A stretch of DNA of 64,000 nt from Glaciecola sp048820975 (lineage in GTDB: Bacteria; Pseudomonadota; Gammaproteobacteria; Enterobacterales; Alteromonadaceae), in NCBI RefSeq assembly GCF_048820975.1, contig NZ_JBMEUF010000001.1, positions 2,170,001 through 2,234,000 on the forward strand, written 5' to 3'. A program made the position numbers and the translations under genes. Below, one piece after another: positions 46,488 to 55,274 of this stretch (positions within the stretch are counted from its first letter, which is position 1; every line of letters begins with the position of its first letter). The notes under the pieces are model-generated. The model made no database searches and had not been told where the DNA came from. It saw only the letters and a program-made list of their open reading frames with translations.

Positions 46488-47489
46488 TTAGTGATATCCA
46501 CCTTCTTTCACTTTTCCTCTAAATACCCAATAAGTCCAGCTTGTGTACGCCAGTACAATGGGAATAACAAACAGAAAACCAATCAGAAGAAACAATTGTG
46601 AATTGTGCGAGGAAGCCGCATCCCAAATAGTAAAATTAGGCGGAACAATGTATGGCCATTTGCTTACAAGTAAACCTAAATAACTAAACAAGAATATACC
46701 CATGGTTGCCACGAACGGCATGCCATCTTGCTTCTTTTTGACAGATCGCATTACTATCACCGCGCACGCTAATGATAAGGCTGGAAGTATCCATATCAGA
46801 CTAAGGTTATCAAACCATCTGTCCATTACGCTTTGGTCAATAAACGGAGTGTAGATGCACACAATGGTAAACACTACCAATAAAGCAGCAAGCAACTTAG
46901 GCGTTAATTTATATGCCCACTCTTGCAACTCCCCTTCTGTTTTCATTATTAACCACGTGCTGCCCAGCAGCGCATATCCCGCCACTAGTCCTAAACCAGT
47001 AATAACAGTAAAGGGCGTTAGCCAATCTAATGGGCCGCCTGAATAGACAAAACCTGTTGTTTCAAAGCCTTGGATATACGCACCTACTACTGCACCTTGT
47101 GCAAATGCGGCCACCGTTGAACCACCGGCAAAGGCCCAATTCCATAAATACTTAGAAGTTTTCGCTTTAAATCTAAATTCAAAAGCAACCCCTCTAAAAA
47201 TAAGTCCAGCAAGCAGTAAAAATACACCAATATACAGAGCTGGTAAAAATACCGCGTACACTAAAGGAAATGCAGCTAGCAAGCCTGCACCCCCCAATAC
47301 TAACCATGTTTCGTTTCCATCCCATACTGGGGCAACTGAATTCATCATGGTATCTCGGGCTTTTTCATTTGGCGCAAATGGAAACAATATTCCTTGGCCT
47401 AAGTCAAACCCATCCATTAGCACGTACATCATTATGCCAAAGCCAATAATAACAGCCCAAATTAACGTTAAATCAAGCGTATGTTCCAT
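46488..47489 (-). CDS. cydB: Cytochrome bd-type quinol oxidase subunit II
   Basis: 333 residues, eight or so membrane helices. Starts with LIWAVIIGFGIMMYVLMDGFDLGQGILFPF, the family N-terminal block, and contains PVWDGNETWLVLGGAGLLAAFPLVY. Partner of CydA. The length is nearer to the cyanide-insensitive (CIO) branch than to the ~379-residue E. coli CydB. Two bases separate it from cydA. Confidence 0.95.
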   Translation of the reverse strand: MEHTLDLTLIWAVIIGFGIMMYVLMDGFDLGQGILFPFAPNEKARDTMMNSVAPVWDGNETWLVLGGAGLLAAFPLVYAVFLPALYIGVFLLLAGLIFRGVAFEFRFKAKTSKYLWNWAFAGGSTVAAFAQGAVVGAYIQGFETTGFVYSGGPLDWLTPFTVITGLGLVAGYALLGSTWLIMKTEGELQEWAYKLTPKLLAALLVVFTIVCIYTPFIDQSVMDRWFDNLSLIWILPALSLACAVIVMRSVKKKQDGMPFVATMGIFLFSYLGLLVSKWPYIVPPNFTIWDAASSHNSQLFLLIGFLFVIPIVLAYTSWTYWVFRGKVKEGGYH

Positions 47490-47491
47490 GA

Positions 47492-48889
47492 TTATTCCTC
47501 CCCATCAATGGCAACGTGTGCTGCAGAGAACGGTCTTGCTGGACGTTCAACTTCTGACATTTCATGTGGTTTATTGGCTTTTTCAATCCCGCCCTTAAAC
47601 ACTTTGAGTAAGTAATACACGCCGGCGCTAAATACCAGTGCGTATACAATGATGTAGCCTATTAAAGTAAATAATGCCATGCCGCCAGTTATAGAGGGCG
47701 TTAAGCCTTGCGCATGAGTCATTTGCCCGTAAATTAACCACGGTGCACGCCCTGCTTCGGTTACAATCCAACCTGATAGCACCGCCAAAAATGGGCTAAT
47801 ACTCATAAAGCGCAAACCTTGTAAAAAAGCGTTTGATTGATAATACCGACCCCCTTTGCGCAGCACTAATCCCCAAAGTCCAAACGCTATCATTAACAAG
47901 CCCATTAACACCATAACTCTAAATGACCAAAACACAGTAAACACCGGAGGCTGCTCTTCAATTGGTACATCTTTTAAACCGGGCACTTCCCCTTCCCAGT
48001 CATGGGTTAGCACATAGCTAGCTAAGCCTGGGATCTTAAGTTCAAAATGATTTTTTTGGGCTTCTTTGTCAGGGATTGCGAACAATAGTAGAGGTACGCC
48101 ATTACCCGTGTCCCAGTTACCTTCCATAGCAGCCACTTTAATAGGTTGGTGTTTTAGCGTATTTAAGCCATGAAAATCACCCACTAAAGCTTGTATGGGA
48201 GCAAGAATTAGTAAAAACCATAAAGCCACTGATAATGCTTTGCGGTTGGCTTCAAATTCTCTTTTTTGTAGAACAAACCAGGCACTTACACCCGCTACTA
48301 CGCACGAGGCTGTTAAAAATGATGCCAAAGCCATATGCGCGAATCTATAACCAAATGACGGCGTAAATAAAGATTCAGTCCAAGAGGTAACGTAGTACAT
48401 ACCGTTTACTAGCTCTAAGCCCTGCGGTGTTTGCATAAGGGAGTTAGCCGCTAATATCCAAAATGAGGATATAAAGGTACCCGTTGCTACCATTATTGCT
48501 GCGAATAAATGCACGCCTTGGGGAACCTTTTCACGACCAAACAACAACACGCCTAAAAAGGCGGCTTCTAAAAAGAACGCAGTAACTACCTCATAACTTA
48601 AAACGGGGCCTAAAAAATTGGCGGTTGCGTATGAGAAGTTACTCCAGTTTGTGCCAAACTGAAATGACATAACAATGCCCGACACAACGCCTATACCAAA
48701 AACAACCGCAAAAACTTGTATCCAAAATTTAGATAGTTTTTGCCAAATTGGGTTTTGCGTTTTGAAATGCAAGGCTTCAAACCCAGCTATTGTGCTAGCA
48801 AGCCCAATTGTGAAAACCGGGAAAATAGCATGGAAGCAAACAACAAATGCGAATTGAATGCGCGAGAGTACTAGGGGATCTAATTCCAT
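47492..48889 (-). CDS. cydA: Cytochrome bd-type quinol oxidase subunit I
   Basis: 465 residues from ATG at 48889, chosen because MELDPLVLSRIQFAFVVCFH is the family start and TAGGT lies just upstream. A TTG-type extension of 17 codons to 48940 is unlikely. His20 corresponds to the haem b595 ligand. The GRxPW motif reads GRAPW and lies in the C-terminal third. The total length is well below E. coli CydA (522), so the quinol loop insertion is absent (short Q-loop type). Terminal oxidase reducing O2 with quinol under low oxygen or stress. First gene of cydABDC. Confidence 0.94.
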   Translation of the reverse strand: MELDPLVLSRIQFAFVVCFHAIFPVFTIGLASTIAGFEALHFKTQNPIWQKLSKFWIQVFAVVFGIGVVSGIVMSFQFGTNWSNFSYATANFLGPVLSYEVVTAFFLEAAFLGVLLFGREKVPQGVHLFAAIMVATGTFISSFWILAANSLMQTPQGLELVNGMYYVTSWTESLFTPSFGYRFAHMALASFLTASCVVAGVSAWFVLQKREFEANRKALSVALWFLLILAPIQALVGDFHGLNTLKHQPIKVAAMEGNWDTGNGVPLLLFAIPDKEAQKNHFELKIPGLASYVLTHDWEGEVPGLKDVPIEEQPPVFTVFWSFRVMVLMGLLMIAFGLWGLVLRKGGRYYQSNAFLQGLRFMSISPFLAVLSGWIVTEAGRAPWLIYGQMTHAQGLTPSITGGMALFTLIGYIIVYALVFSAGVYYLLKVFKGGIEKANKPHEMSEVERPARPFSAAHVAIDGEE

Positions 48890-49370
48890 CTTATTACCTA
48901 TATTAAATTGACTTATTTCTGCTAAGAGAAGGCCAAACATTTGTGAGCACTTTGCTCAGTTAATGCATAAAAACGCAGCTACTAAATACGCCTTTTTGTA
49001 TACATTTGCACAAATCGATCCATTCTTTGCGTTCGCTGTTTGCGAAAAAGCGTTAAAGTTTTAGCGCCCAATAAAAACCATGTTAAAACAATGCTTTAAC
49101 TTAAAATTCATGCTTGCCTTATTTCACATTAACGCAAAAAGTTGCTTGAAATAAGCGCTTAATGTTAGCGAAACACCAAGATTTTATAGCTCTCTTCACT
49201 ACTGCTTCGCCATATTTGACAGCAAATTTGTCATGATTGTCGTAATTAAGTTTAGGTAATCACAAAAAATTAAACTTTAGTATAGTTAATTTATCTATAT
49301 ATTCAATTGTTCATTGCATGGTTCGTTTTTTGCTTACTCAGTTAAAACCTATAAATAGATATTTATTTTA
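48890..49370. other. 481-base divergent intergenic region, no gene seen
   Basis: Lies between cydA (minus) and the MMPL exporter (plus). It must hold both promoters. TTGACA at 49216-49221 begins an imperfect palindrome TGACA-N7-TGTCA (49217-49233), a possible regulator site. No convincing FNR (TTGAT-N4-ATCAA) site was found. No reading frame with start signals was seen. Confidence 0.5.
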
Positions 49371-51917
49371 ATGAACAATACCGCTCAGAAACTAGTCCAT
49401 TTTTGCACCCAAAAGCCTAAGTTGGTGTATGGATTTTTGCTTGTTATTACTCTGCTGTTTTGCGCTCAAATCCCGCGCATTCAGATAGATACCGACCCAG
49501 AGAACATGCTTGATGCAGAGCATCCTGCACGCGTGTTTCATAACGAGGTAAAAACCCGCTTTGCCATGCATGATGCAATAGTGGTTGGCGTAGTCAATGA
49601 AAGCGATGCAAGCGGTGTGTTCACTCCCAGCACTCTAACTGACATTTATGTCATTACTGAGTCAATAATGGCAATTGACGGTGTAATTTCAGCCGATTTA
49701 ATGTCTATATCAACGGTTGATAATATTACCCAAAGTGAGCCCGGCACCATTCGTTTCGAATGGATGATGTCTGCGCCTCCAAGTAGTGAGGCTCAAAGTG
49801 AAACAATTAAGGAAAACCTTGCTCGTTTACCGCTACTGCAAGATACTCTTGCATCGAGTAATGGCAAAGCGGCGGCCATATACGTTCCCATAAAAGATAA
49901 GAATGAAAGCTACAATATTGCAGAACAAATTCGCAGTAAAATAGACCAGCTAGAAGGCGCATCGAATTGGTATATTACCGGTTTACCTGTTGCAGAAGAC
50001 CAGTTTGGCGTGGAAATGTTTATTCAAATGGGAATTTCAGCGCCACTTGCAGGCTTAACCATCTTTATGCTTCTATTTCTATTTTTTAGAAACATCCCAC
50101 TTATTATTGCCCCCATGGTAGTTGCTATGGCAACCGTACTCATCACTATGGGGGCCTTAATAGGATTAGGGTTTACTGTGCATATAATGTCATCAATGAT
50201 TGCAATATTTTTAATGCCAATTGCAGTGGTTGATTCAGTGCATATATTGTCAGAGTTTAGTGACCGTCATAAACCAGGTAGAGATTTAAAAGACACCATT
50301 GAAGAAGTGGTAGGACATTTATTCACCCCAATGTTGTATACCTCAATTACCTCATCTATTGGGTTTTATTCCTTAATGCTAACACCGATTCCGCCGGTAC
50401 AAATATTCGGTGCGTTTGTAGGCACTGGAATATTACTCGCATTTTTAACCACCATTATATTTATGCCGGCTTATTTATCTCGTATGAATGAATCGTCACT
50501 TCAAAAGCTGCAAAGTGTGATGCATTCTCAGCACGGTGGCAGTAAAATTGCTGCCATTGCTAAAAGCTTAGGGGCCTTCGCTTTAAAATTCAGAGTGTTA
50601 CTGGTGCTTAGTTTCGCTGCTGTTTTCGCTGTATCGGTTTGGGGTATTACGCAAATTCAAATAAACGATAACCCTGTTAGGTGGTTTAAACAAAACCATG
50701 AAATTCGCGTGGCTGACAAAGTCTTAAACGAGAATTTTGCCGGCACTTATGATGCCTACATTGTGCTAAGTTCAAATAAGGCGCTTGTGCCAATTGCTGA
50801 TTTACTCGCTCAGGGCCAACCAAGCTCTCTAACAACATGGGTAAGTAACACCCAACAAGCATTAACGGGGCAACCGGTAAACGAGCAGTATCAACAATTG
50901 CTGTTGGATATTGATGATAAACTATTTTCAGATGTAAGTGATGAAGAACTGAGTTATTTAGAAGGCTTACTTGGCCAAGCCGAAACTGCGCTGAGCCAGT
51001 CAAAGGTGTTTCAATCACCTGAATTACTTGCTTATATTGAACAACTGCAAAATCACTTACAAGCTTCGGGTTTAGTTGGAAAATCCAACTCCCTAAGCGA
51101 CGTCACGAAAGTGGTCAACCGCGAATTGCGCTCGGGCATGCAAGGCGATTACACTATTCCACATTCAAATGCCGCAGTTGCCCAAACTTTGTTGCAGTAT
51201 CAGTCATCTCATCGCCCTAATGACCTATGGCATTTTGTTACACCTAACTTTCAACAAACCTTGGTGTGGCTGCAGCTAACCTCGGGCGACAACCAAGATA
51301 TGAGCCAAGTCATTGCTTTGGTTAATGACTTTACTGAAACAAACCCACTGCCCAATGATATAAAACTGGGCTGGGCCGGAAAAGCCTACTTAAACGTAGT
51401 GTGGCAAGACAACATGGTTGCTGGCATGCTTGATAGCTTAGTAAGTGCCTTTGTTATTGTATTTATTATGATGGTGGTGTTATTTCGCTCACTTATTTTT
51501 GGCTTGTTAGCCATGCTTCCGCTCACCATTACTATTACCTTTATATATGGCTTAATAGGCATAATTGGCAAAGACTATGACATGCCCATAGCCGTACTTT
51601 CAGCCCTTACATTGGGGTTGTCGGTTGACTTTGCCATTCACTTTTTAGAACGCACACGAGAAGTGCATAAACAAACCAAAAACTTAAAGCAAACCTTTGC
51701 CATAATGTTTGATGAGCCTGCCACCGCAATTACTCGAAATGCGTTGGTAATTGCTTTAGGCTTTACACCCTTACTATTCGCACCTTTAGTCCCCTACATC
51801 ACAGTGGGCATATTTTTAGCCAGTATTATGGCTATTTCTGCCTTGGTCACCTTGCTCATTCTCCCATCGGTTATCACAATGGGCGAAGGCATTATATTTA
51901 AAAAAGTGAAGGAATAA
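49371..51917 (+). CDS. RND/MMPL-family exporter
   Basis: 848 residues, two-fold repeated six-helix membrane domains with large periplasmic loops. First helix is VYGFLLVITLLFCAQI. The loop begins with IDTDPENMLDAEHPAR, typical of the HpnN/MMPL group. Sterol-sensing-type helices occur in each half (MSSMIAIFLMPIAVVDSVHILSEFSDRH; LSALTLGLSVDFAIHFLERTR). Probably exports a lipid or hydrophobic solute. Its stop overlaps the ATG of the LolA-like gene, and an outer-membrane protein gene follows, so the three likely form a lipid-handling export unit. Substrate unknown. Confidence 0.9.
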   Translation: MNNTAQKLVHFCTQKPKLVYGFLLVITLLFCAQIPRIQIDTDPENMLDAEHPARVFHNEVKTRFAMHDAIVVGVVNESDASGVFTPSTLTDIYVITESIMAIDGVISADLMSISTVDNITQSEPGTIRFEWMMSAPPSSEAQSETIKENLARLPLLQDTLASSNGKAAAIYVPIKDKNESYNIAEQIRSKIDQLEGASNWYITGLPVAEDQFGVEMFIQMGISAPLAGLTIFMLLFLFFRNIPLIIAPMVVAMATVLITMGALIGLGFTVHIMSSMIAIFLMPIAVVDSVHILSEFSDRHKPGRDLKDTIEEVVGHLFTPMLYTSITSSIGFYSLMLTPIPPVQIFGAFVGTGILLAFLTTIIFMPAYLSRMNESSLQKLQSVMHSQHGGSKIAAIAKSLGAFALKFRVLLVLSFAAVFAVSVWGITQIQINDNPVRWFKQNHEIRVADKVLNENFAGTYDAYIVLSSNKALVPIADLLAQGQPSSLTTWVSNTQQALTGQPVNEQYQQLLLDIDDKLFSDVSDEELSYLEGLLGQAETALSQSKVFQSPELLAYIEQLQNHLQASGLVGKSNSLSDVTKVVNRELRSGMQGDYTIPHSNAAVAQTLLQYQSSHRPNDLWHFVTPNFQQTLVWLQLTSGDNQDMSQVIALVNDFTETNPLPNDIKLGWAGKAYLNVVWQDNMVAGMLDSLVSAFVIVFIMMVVLFRSLIFGLLAMLPLTITITFIYGLIGIIGKDYDMPIAVLSALTLGLSVDFAIHFLERTREVHKQTKNLKQTFAIMFDEPATAITRNALVIALGFTPLLFAPLVPYITVGIFLASIMAISALVTLLILPSVITMGEGIIFKKVKE

Positions 51918-52735
51918 TGATGAAAGCTACAATTAAACATTTGGTGGTATGCAGCCTGTTGGCAACAAGCTTTCTAATTAGCGCCGCAGTTAACGATAAC
52001 AATGAAGCAATTGATATAAATGCACTTATCAAAAGTTCTGAAAAGGCCGCTTACTATGCCGGTAAAGATGGCAGTTCAAGCGCTAGAATGATGATAGTAG
52101 ATAGCCAAGGACGCAAGCAGCAGCGCCAGTTCACAATACTGCGCCGCGATATAAGTGACAACGGCGATCAACAAATGATGGTGTTCTTTTCGCGCCCCTC
52201 AGACGTAAAAGACACCGTTTTTAGAGTCGAAAAGCATGTTGATACATCAGTAGATGATGACCGCTGGTTGTACTTGCCTGCACTTGATTTAGTTAAACGC
52301 ATTTCTGCAGGTGATAAACGCACTTCGTTTGTGGGTTCTCACTTTTTTTACGAAGATGTGTCTGGCCGCGCTATTTTAGAAGATAACTTTGTTTTGCATG
52401 ATGAAACTAGCGATGTGTATATGCTCAAAGCCACACCTAAAGATCCAAGTTCAGTAGAATTTGAGCATTATATTGTGAGTATTAATAAAGAAACCAAATT
52501 ACCAATGCTCATTGATTTTTTTAATAAAGGCGGCAACAACTATCGAAGAGTAGAAGCCGTGCAAGTTAATAATATACAAGGCTACCCTACGGTAGTGCGC
52601 TCTAAAGTAAGTGATTTGACCTCAGGTGCATACACCCTTATGGAGTTTCGCAATGTTAAATATGATCTTGGCCTAGATGACGGAGTGTTCACCGAGCGCA
52701 GTCTGCGCAATCCTCCTCAGCAATGGTTGAACTAA
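51917..52735 (+). CDS. LolA-like outer-membrane lipoprotein-sorting family protein
   Basis: 272 residues with signal peptide (MMKATIKHLVVCSLLATSFLISAAV). The mature part resembles the LolA_like family linked to RND exporters (PF17131): FFSRPSDVKDTVFRVEK, DDRWLYLPALDLVKRISAGDKRTSFVGSHFFYEDVSGR. Predicted periplasmic lipid-carrying half-barrel between the exporter and the outer membrane. Start and stop overlaps on both sides (TAATG each) show tight coupling with its neighbours. Confidence 0.85.
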   Translation: MMKATIKHLVVCSLLATSFLISAAVNDNNEAIDINALIKSSEKAAYYAGKDGSSSARMMIVDSQGRKQQRQFTILRRDISDNGDQQMMVFFSRPSDVKDTVFRVEKHVDTSVDDDRWLYLPALDLVKRISAGDKRTSFVGSHFFYEDVSGRAILEDNFVLHDETSDVYMLKATPKDPSSVEFEHYIVSINKETKLPMLIDFFNKGGNNYRRVEAVQVNNIQGYPTVVRSKVSDLTSGAYTLMEFRNVKYDLGLDDGVFTERSLRNPPQQWLN

Positions 52736-54036
52736 TGAAGCGTTTTGGGTGTTTGTTATTGGCAATGTTGGCTGCGTTTGTAGTCGCACCCGCTGCACTT
52801 GCTCAAGAAGATGAGTGGGATATGGGCGAGTGGGAAGAGGAAGAGTCCAAAAGTTACACCATTAGCGGTTTCTTAGAAGCGTCTTTAGGCCAACGTATTA
52901 ATGCTGATATTGCTATAGGCTCGCGTACCAGTTTGGGTGATTTGCGCGGCCAAATTCAATTTGATAAAAGCTTTGCACAATCGCGGGTGAGTTTATCAGC
53001 TGATTTTTATTACGATGGCGTATTAGATCAGAGCAAAGCACAATTGCGCGAGCTTGCATGGCAAGGTAATTTATCGTGGCTAGGTGATTGGGGCAATAAC
53101 ATTGATGCAAAACTAGGCCAACAGGTATTAACATGGGGCACGGGTGACTATCTGTTTTTAAATGATATGTTTGCCAAAGATTATCAATCGTTCTTCGCCG
53201 GCAGAGATGATGAATATTTAAAGGCTCCCTCGATGTCGGCTAAATTTTCAGGCTTTTACGACTGGGCCAATATTGACCTTGTTATTACCCCTAAATTTAC
53301 CCCTGACATCTACATAAATGGGGATTATTTCTCGTTTTTTTCCCCTATTGCAGAACAAAATATAGCCCCAGGCTTTGAGGTAAACTCCCCTGAAAAGCCT
53401 AGTTCAGCTGAATATGCTTTACGCGTTTACAAAACCATTCGCTCTACCGAGTATGCGTTTTATGCCTACAAAGGTTTTCAGAAGTCACCAAACGCAACCA
53501 CTGCAATAGGATTGCCTTATTTTTCGGCCTTAAATGTTTACGGCGCGAGCCTCAGAACGCCTTTTGCTAAAGGTTTATTGAACGCTGAATTTGCTTTCTA
53601 TGATTCTAAAGACGATAGCGATGGAAACAAGCCCCTTATTCCGAATAGCCAAAGCCGCTGGTTAGTGGGCTACGAACAAGAGCTTATCAAAAACCTTACC
53701 GGTAGTGCTCAGTTTTACCTAGAGCGTACTTTAGACTATAGCGCGTTAACTCAAGCAAGCCCTGCAAGGCAATTTGAGCCTGCCCACAATCGAGTGGTAC
53801 TTACCCAGCGATTGCATTACCGAGCCTTGCAACAAACTTTAAATATAAATTTGTTTAATTTCTATTCCACCAGTGACCATGATGGCTATTTAAAATTTAG
53901 CGCTGATTACAGCCCTCAAGATACTTGGCGCTTAACTGGCGGCATGAATATATTCTACGGTGAAGATGCACATACTTTTTACAATCAATTTCAAGACGCG
54001 AGCAATGTATTTGTTCGCTTTAGGTATTTTTATTAG
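52735..54036 (+). CDS. Outer-membrane beta-barrel protein of the exporter unit
   Basis: 433 residues from ATG at 52735 (TAATG overlap), which gives a clean signal peptide MKRFGCLLLAMLAAFVVAPAALAQ. A start four codons earlier is possible. The mature N-terminus is acidic (EDEWDMGEWEEEE). The remainder shows alternating strand pattern, glycine and aromatic girdles, and ends in FVRFRYFY, a barrel C-terminus. Resembles DUF1302-type proteins that co-occur with MMPL exporters and LolA_like proteins. Likely the outer-membrane end of the export route. Confidence 0.8.
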   Translation: MKRFGCLLLAMLAAFVVAPAALAQEDEWDMGEWEEEESKSYTISGFLEASLGQRINADIAIGSRTSLGDLRGQIQFDKSFAQSRVSLSADFYYDGVLDQSKAQLRELAWQGNLSWLGDWGNNIDAKLGQQVLTWGTGDYLFLNDMFAKDYQSFFAGRDDEYLKAPSMSAKFSGFYDWANIDLVITPKFTPDIYINGDYFSFFSPIAEQNIAPGFEVNSPEKPSSAEYALRVYKTIRSTEYAFYAYKGFQKSPNATTAIGLPYFSALNVYGASLRTPFAKGLLNAEFAFYDSKDDSDGNKPLIPNSQSRWLVGYEQELIKNLTGSAQFYLERTLDYSALTQASPARQFEPAHNRVVLTQRLHYRALQQTLNINLFNFYSTSDHDGYLKFSADYSPQDTWRLTGGMNIFYGEDAHTFYNQFQDASNVFVRFRYFY

Positions 54037-54063
54037 TTAGTTATAAATGAAAGGAAGTGAGTT

Positions 54064-54273
54064 ATGTCAGCAGAAAGAGCGTTAACGGCTTTTGCCGGTT
54101 TTATGGTGTTATTGTCAGTTGCCTTAACAGTATGGGTTCATCCAAACTTTGTTTGGTTAACCGTATTTGTTGGCGCGAATTTGTTTCAACAAAGCTTTAC
54201 TGGATTTTGCCCGGCGACTATTGTTCTGCGCAAAGTATTTGGTTTTAAAACTGAGAAAGAATTGGCTGCGTAA
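54064..54273 (+). CDS. DUF2892 small inner-membrane protein
   Basis: 69 residues, two membrane helices (ALTAFAGFMVLLSVALTVWV; FVWLTVFVGANLFQQSF) and the motif GFCPATIVLRKVFGFK. This is the YgaP-type membrane domain without the rhodanese part. AAGGAAG lies 8 bases before ATG. It lies 27 bases after the outer-membrane protein gene, in the same operon direction. Role unknown. Confidence 0.8.
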   Translation: MSAERALTAFAGFMVLLSVALTVWVHPNFVWLTVFVGANLFQQSFTGFCPATIVLRKVFGFKTEKELAA

Positions 54274-54291
54274 AACCTACGGTCACCATCA

Positions 54292-54963
54292 TTACTGCGA
54301 AGGCTGCACACCTTGCAGTATGATGTTTTGTAAGTTGTTAAGCGTACTCTTAAAAAAAGCTGGGTCATCTAGACTGTTGTTTGTGATAGATTCAATTTGA
54401 ATACGAAAGTCCGCATAATGTTGGGTAGTAGACCAAATAGTGAAAATTAAATGGTATGGGTCTACGGGTGCTATTTTACCGGCCTTAATCCATGCATTAA
54501 TAACCATCGCTTTTGAATCAACCAACTCTTTTAGTGGTAATTTTAGCTGTTCTTCTAGTAAAGGCGCACCGTGAAGCATTTCCATGCAAAACAATCTAGA
54601 TTCAGCAGGGTGATCCCTTGATAATTCTAACTTAACTCTAATGTAGTCTTTAATCGTTTCTACAGCGTCTTGCTCTTCATTAAAGCTTGCCAATGGGGCT
54701 AACCAAACCTGCAACAATTGCTGCATGACTTCTATGTAGAGTTGTTCTTTACTCTTAAAATAATAAAGTAAGTTAGTTTTAGACACCTTGGCCAAGGCAG
54801 CTATTTTCTCAACTCTGGTACCTTTTACACCATGGCGAGAAAATAATTCTAGCGCCGCTTTCATTATTGCACTCTTTTTATCTAACTTTGCTTGGCTACG
54901 TTTAGTGCCGCTGTTTAGTGTTTGTGATGGCCTTGTGTTGCCTGATGTTATTTTTGATGACAA
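54292..54963 (-). CDS. rutR: Pyrimidine-responsive TetR-family regulator RutR
   Basis: 223 residues. Closely follows E. coli RutR through the whole length: GVKGTRVEKIAALAKVSKTN then LLYYFKSKEQLYIEV in the DNA-binding domain, SRLFCMEMLHGAPLLEEQL and LIFTIWSTTQHYADF in the ligand domain. It represses rut genes until uracil or thymine binds. The start is a TTG at 54963; AAGGA lies 11 bases before it, and no in-frame ATG lies before the helix-turn-helix. Two sites matching its operator lie in the region shared with rutA. Confidence 0.93.
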   Translation of the reverse strand: MSSKITSGNTRPSQTLNSGTKRSQAKLDKKSAIMKAALELFSRHGVKGTRVEKIAALAKVSKTNLLYYFKSKEQLYIEVMQQLLQVWLAPLASFNEEQDAVETIKDYIRVKLELSRDHPAESRLFCMEMLHGAPLLEEQLKLPLKELVDSKAMVINAWIKAGKIAPVDPYHLIFTIWSTTQHYADFRIQIESITNNSLDDPAFFKSTLNNLQNIILQGVQPSQ

Positions 54964-55079
54964 GGTAAATGAATCCTTAAATGACTAGCTTAGAATTCTA
55001 ATACCCCTGCCTAAAATAATCTAGGTTTTCTCCAGCGCATCTTTTTTGTGCGTAGCTGCACGAATATTACGCAATAACT

Positions 55080-55095
55080 TGGACCATTTGGTCCA
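55080..55095. promoter_or_regulatory. RutR operator 1 (perfect palindrome)
   Basis: TGGACCA-TT-TGGTCCA, a perfect inverted repeat matching the known RutR site TTGACCANNTGGTCAA at 12 of 14 fixed positions. Lies between rutR and rutA. Confidence 0.8.
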
Positions 55096-55139
55096 CTTAA
55101 CACAACGCCTTTAATGTATCTCACTGTTTAATATGGCTT

Positions 55140-55155
55140 TTTACCATCTGGTCTA
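55140..55155. promoter_or_regulatory. RutR operator 2
   Basis: TTTACCA-TC-TGGTCTA, same core ACCA-N2-TGGT as operator 1, with its centre 60 bases from the first. The second site is 120 bases before the rutA start. Two sites could allow looping or separate control of rutR and rutA. Confidence 0.7.
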
Positions 55156-55274
55156 ATTTATGCTAAGCCATGCTTATTGTTTAACAACTAAGCAATTTTA
55201 TACGCGTCGGCTTACTACTTACAAAATATGTTAGTTGCACGTAATAAAAATAATTAAAAATAAGTGAGGCAATC

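Noticed and set aside
48890..49370. FNR or ArcA box for cydA
   Set aside because: I found no TTGAT-N4-ATCAA and no convincing ArcA repeat; only weak partial matches.
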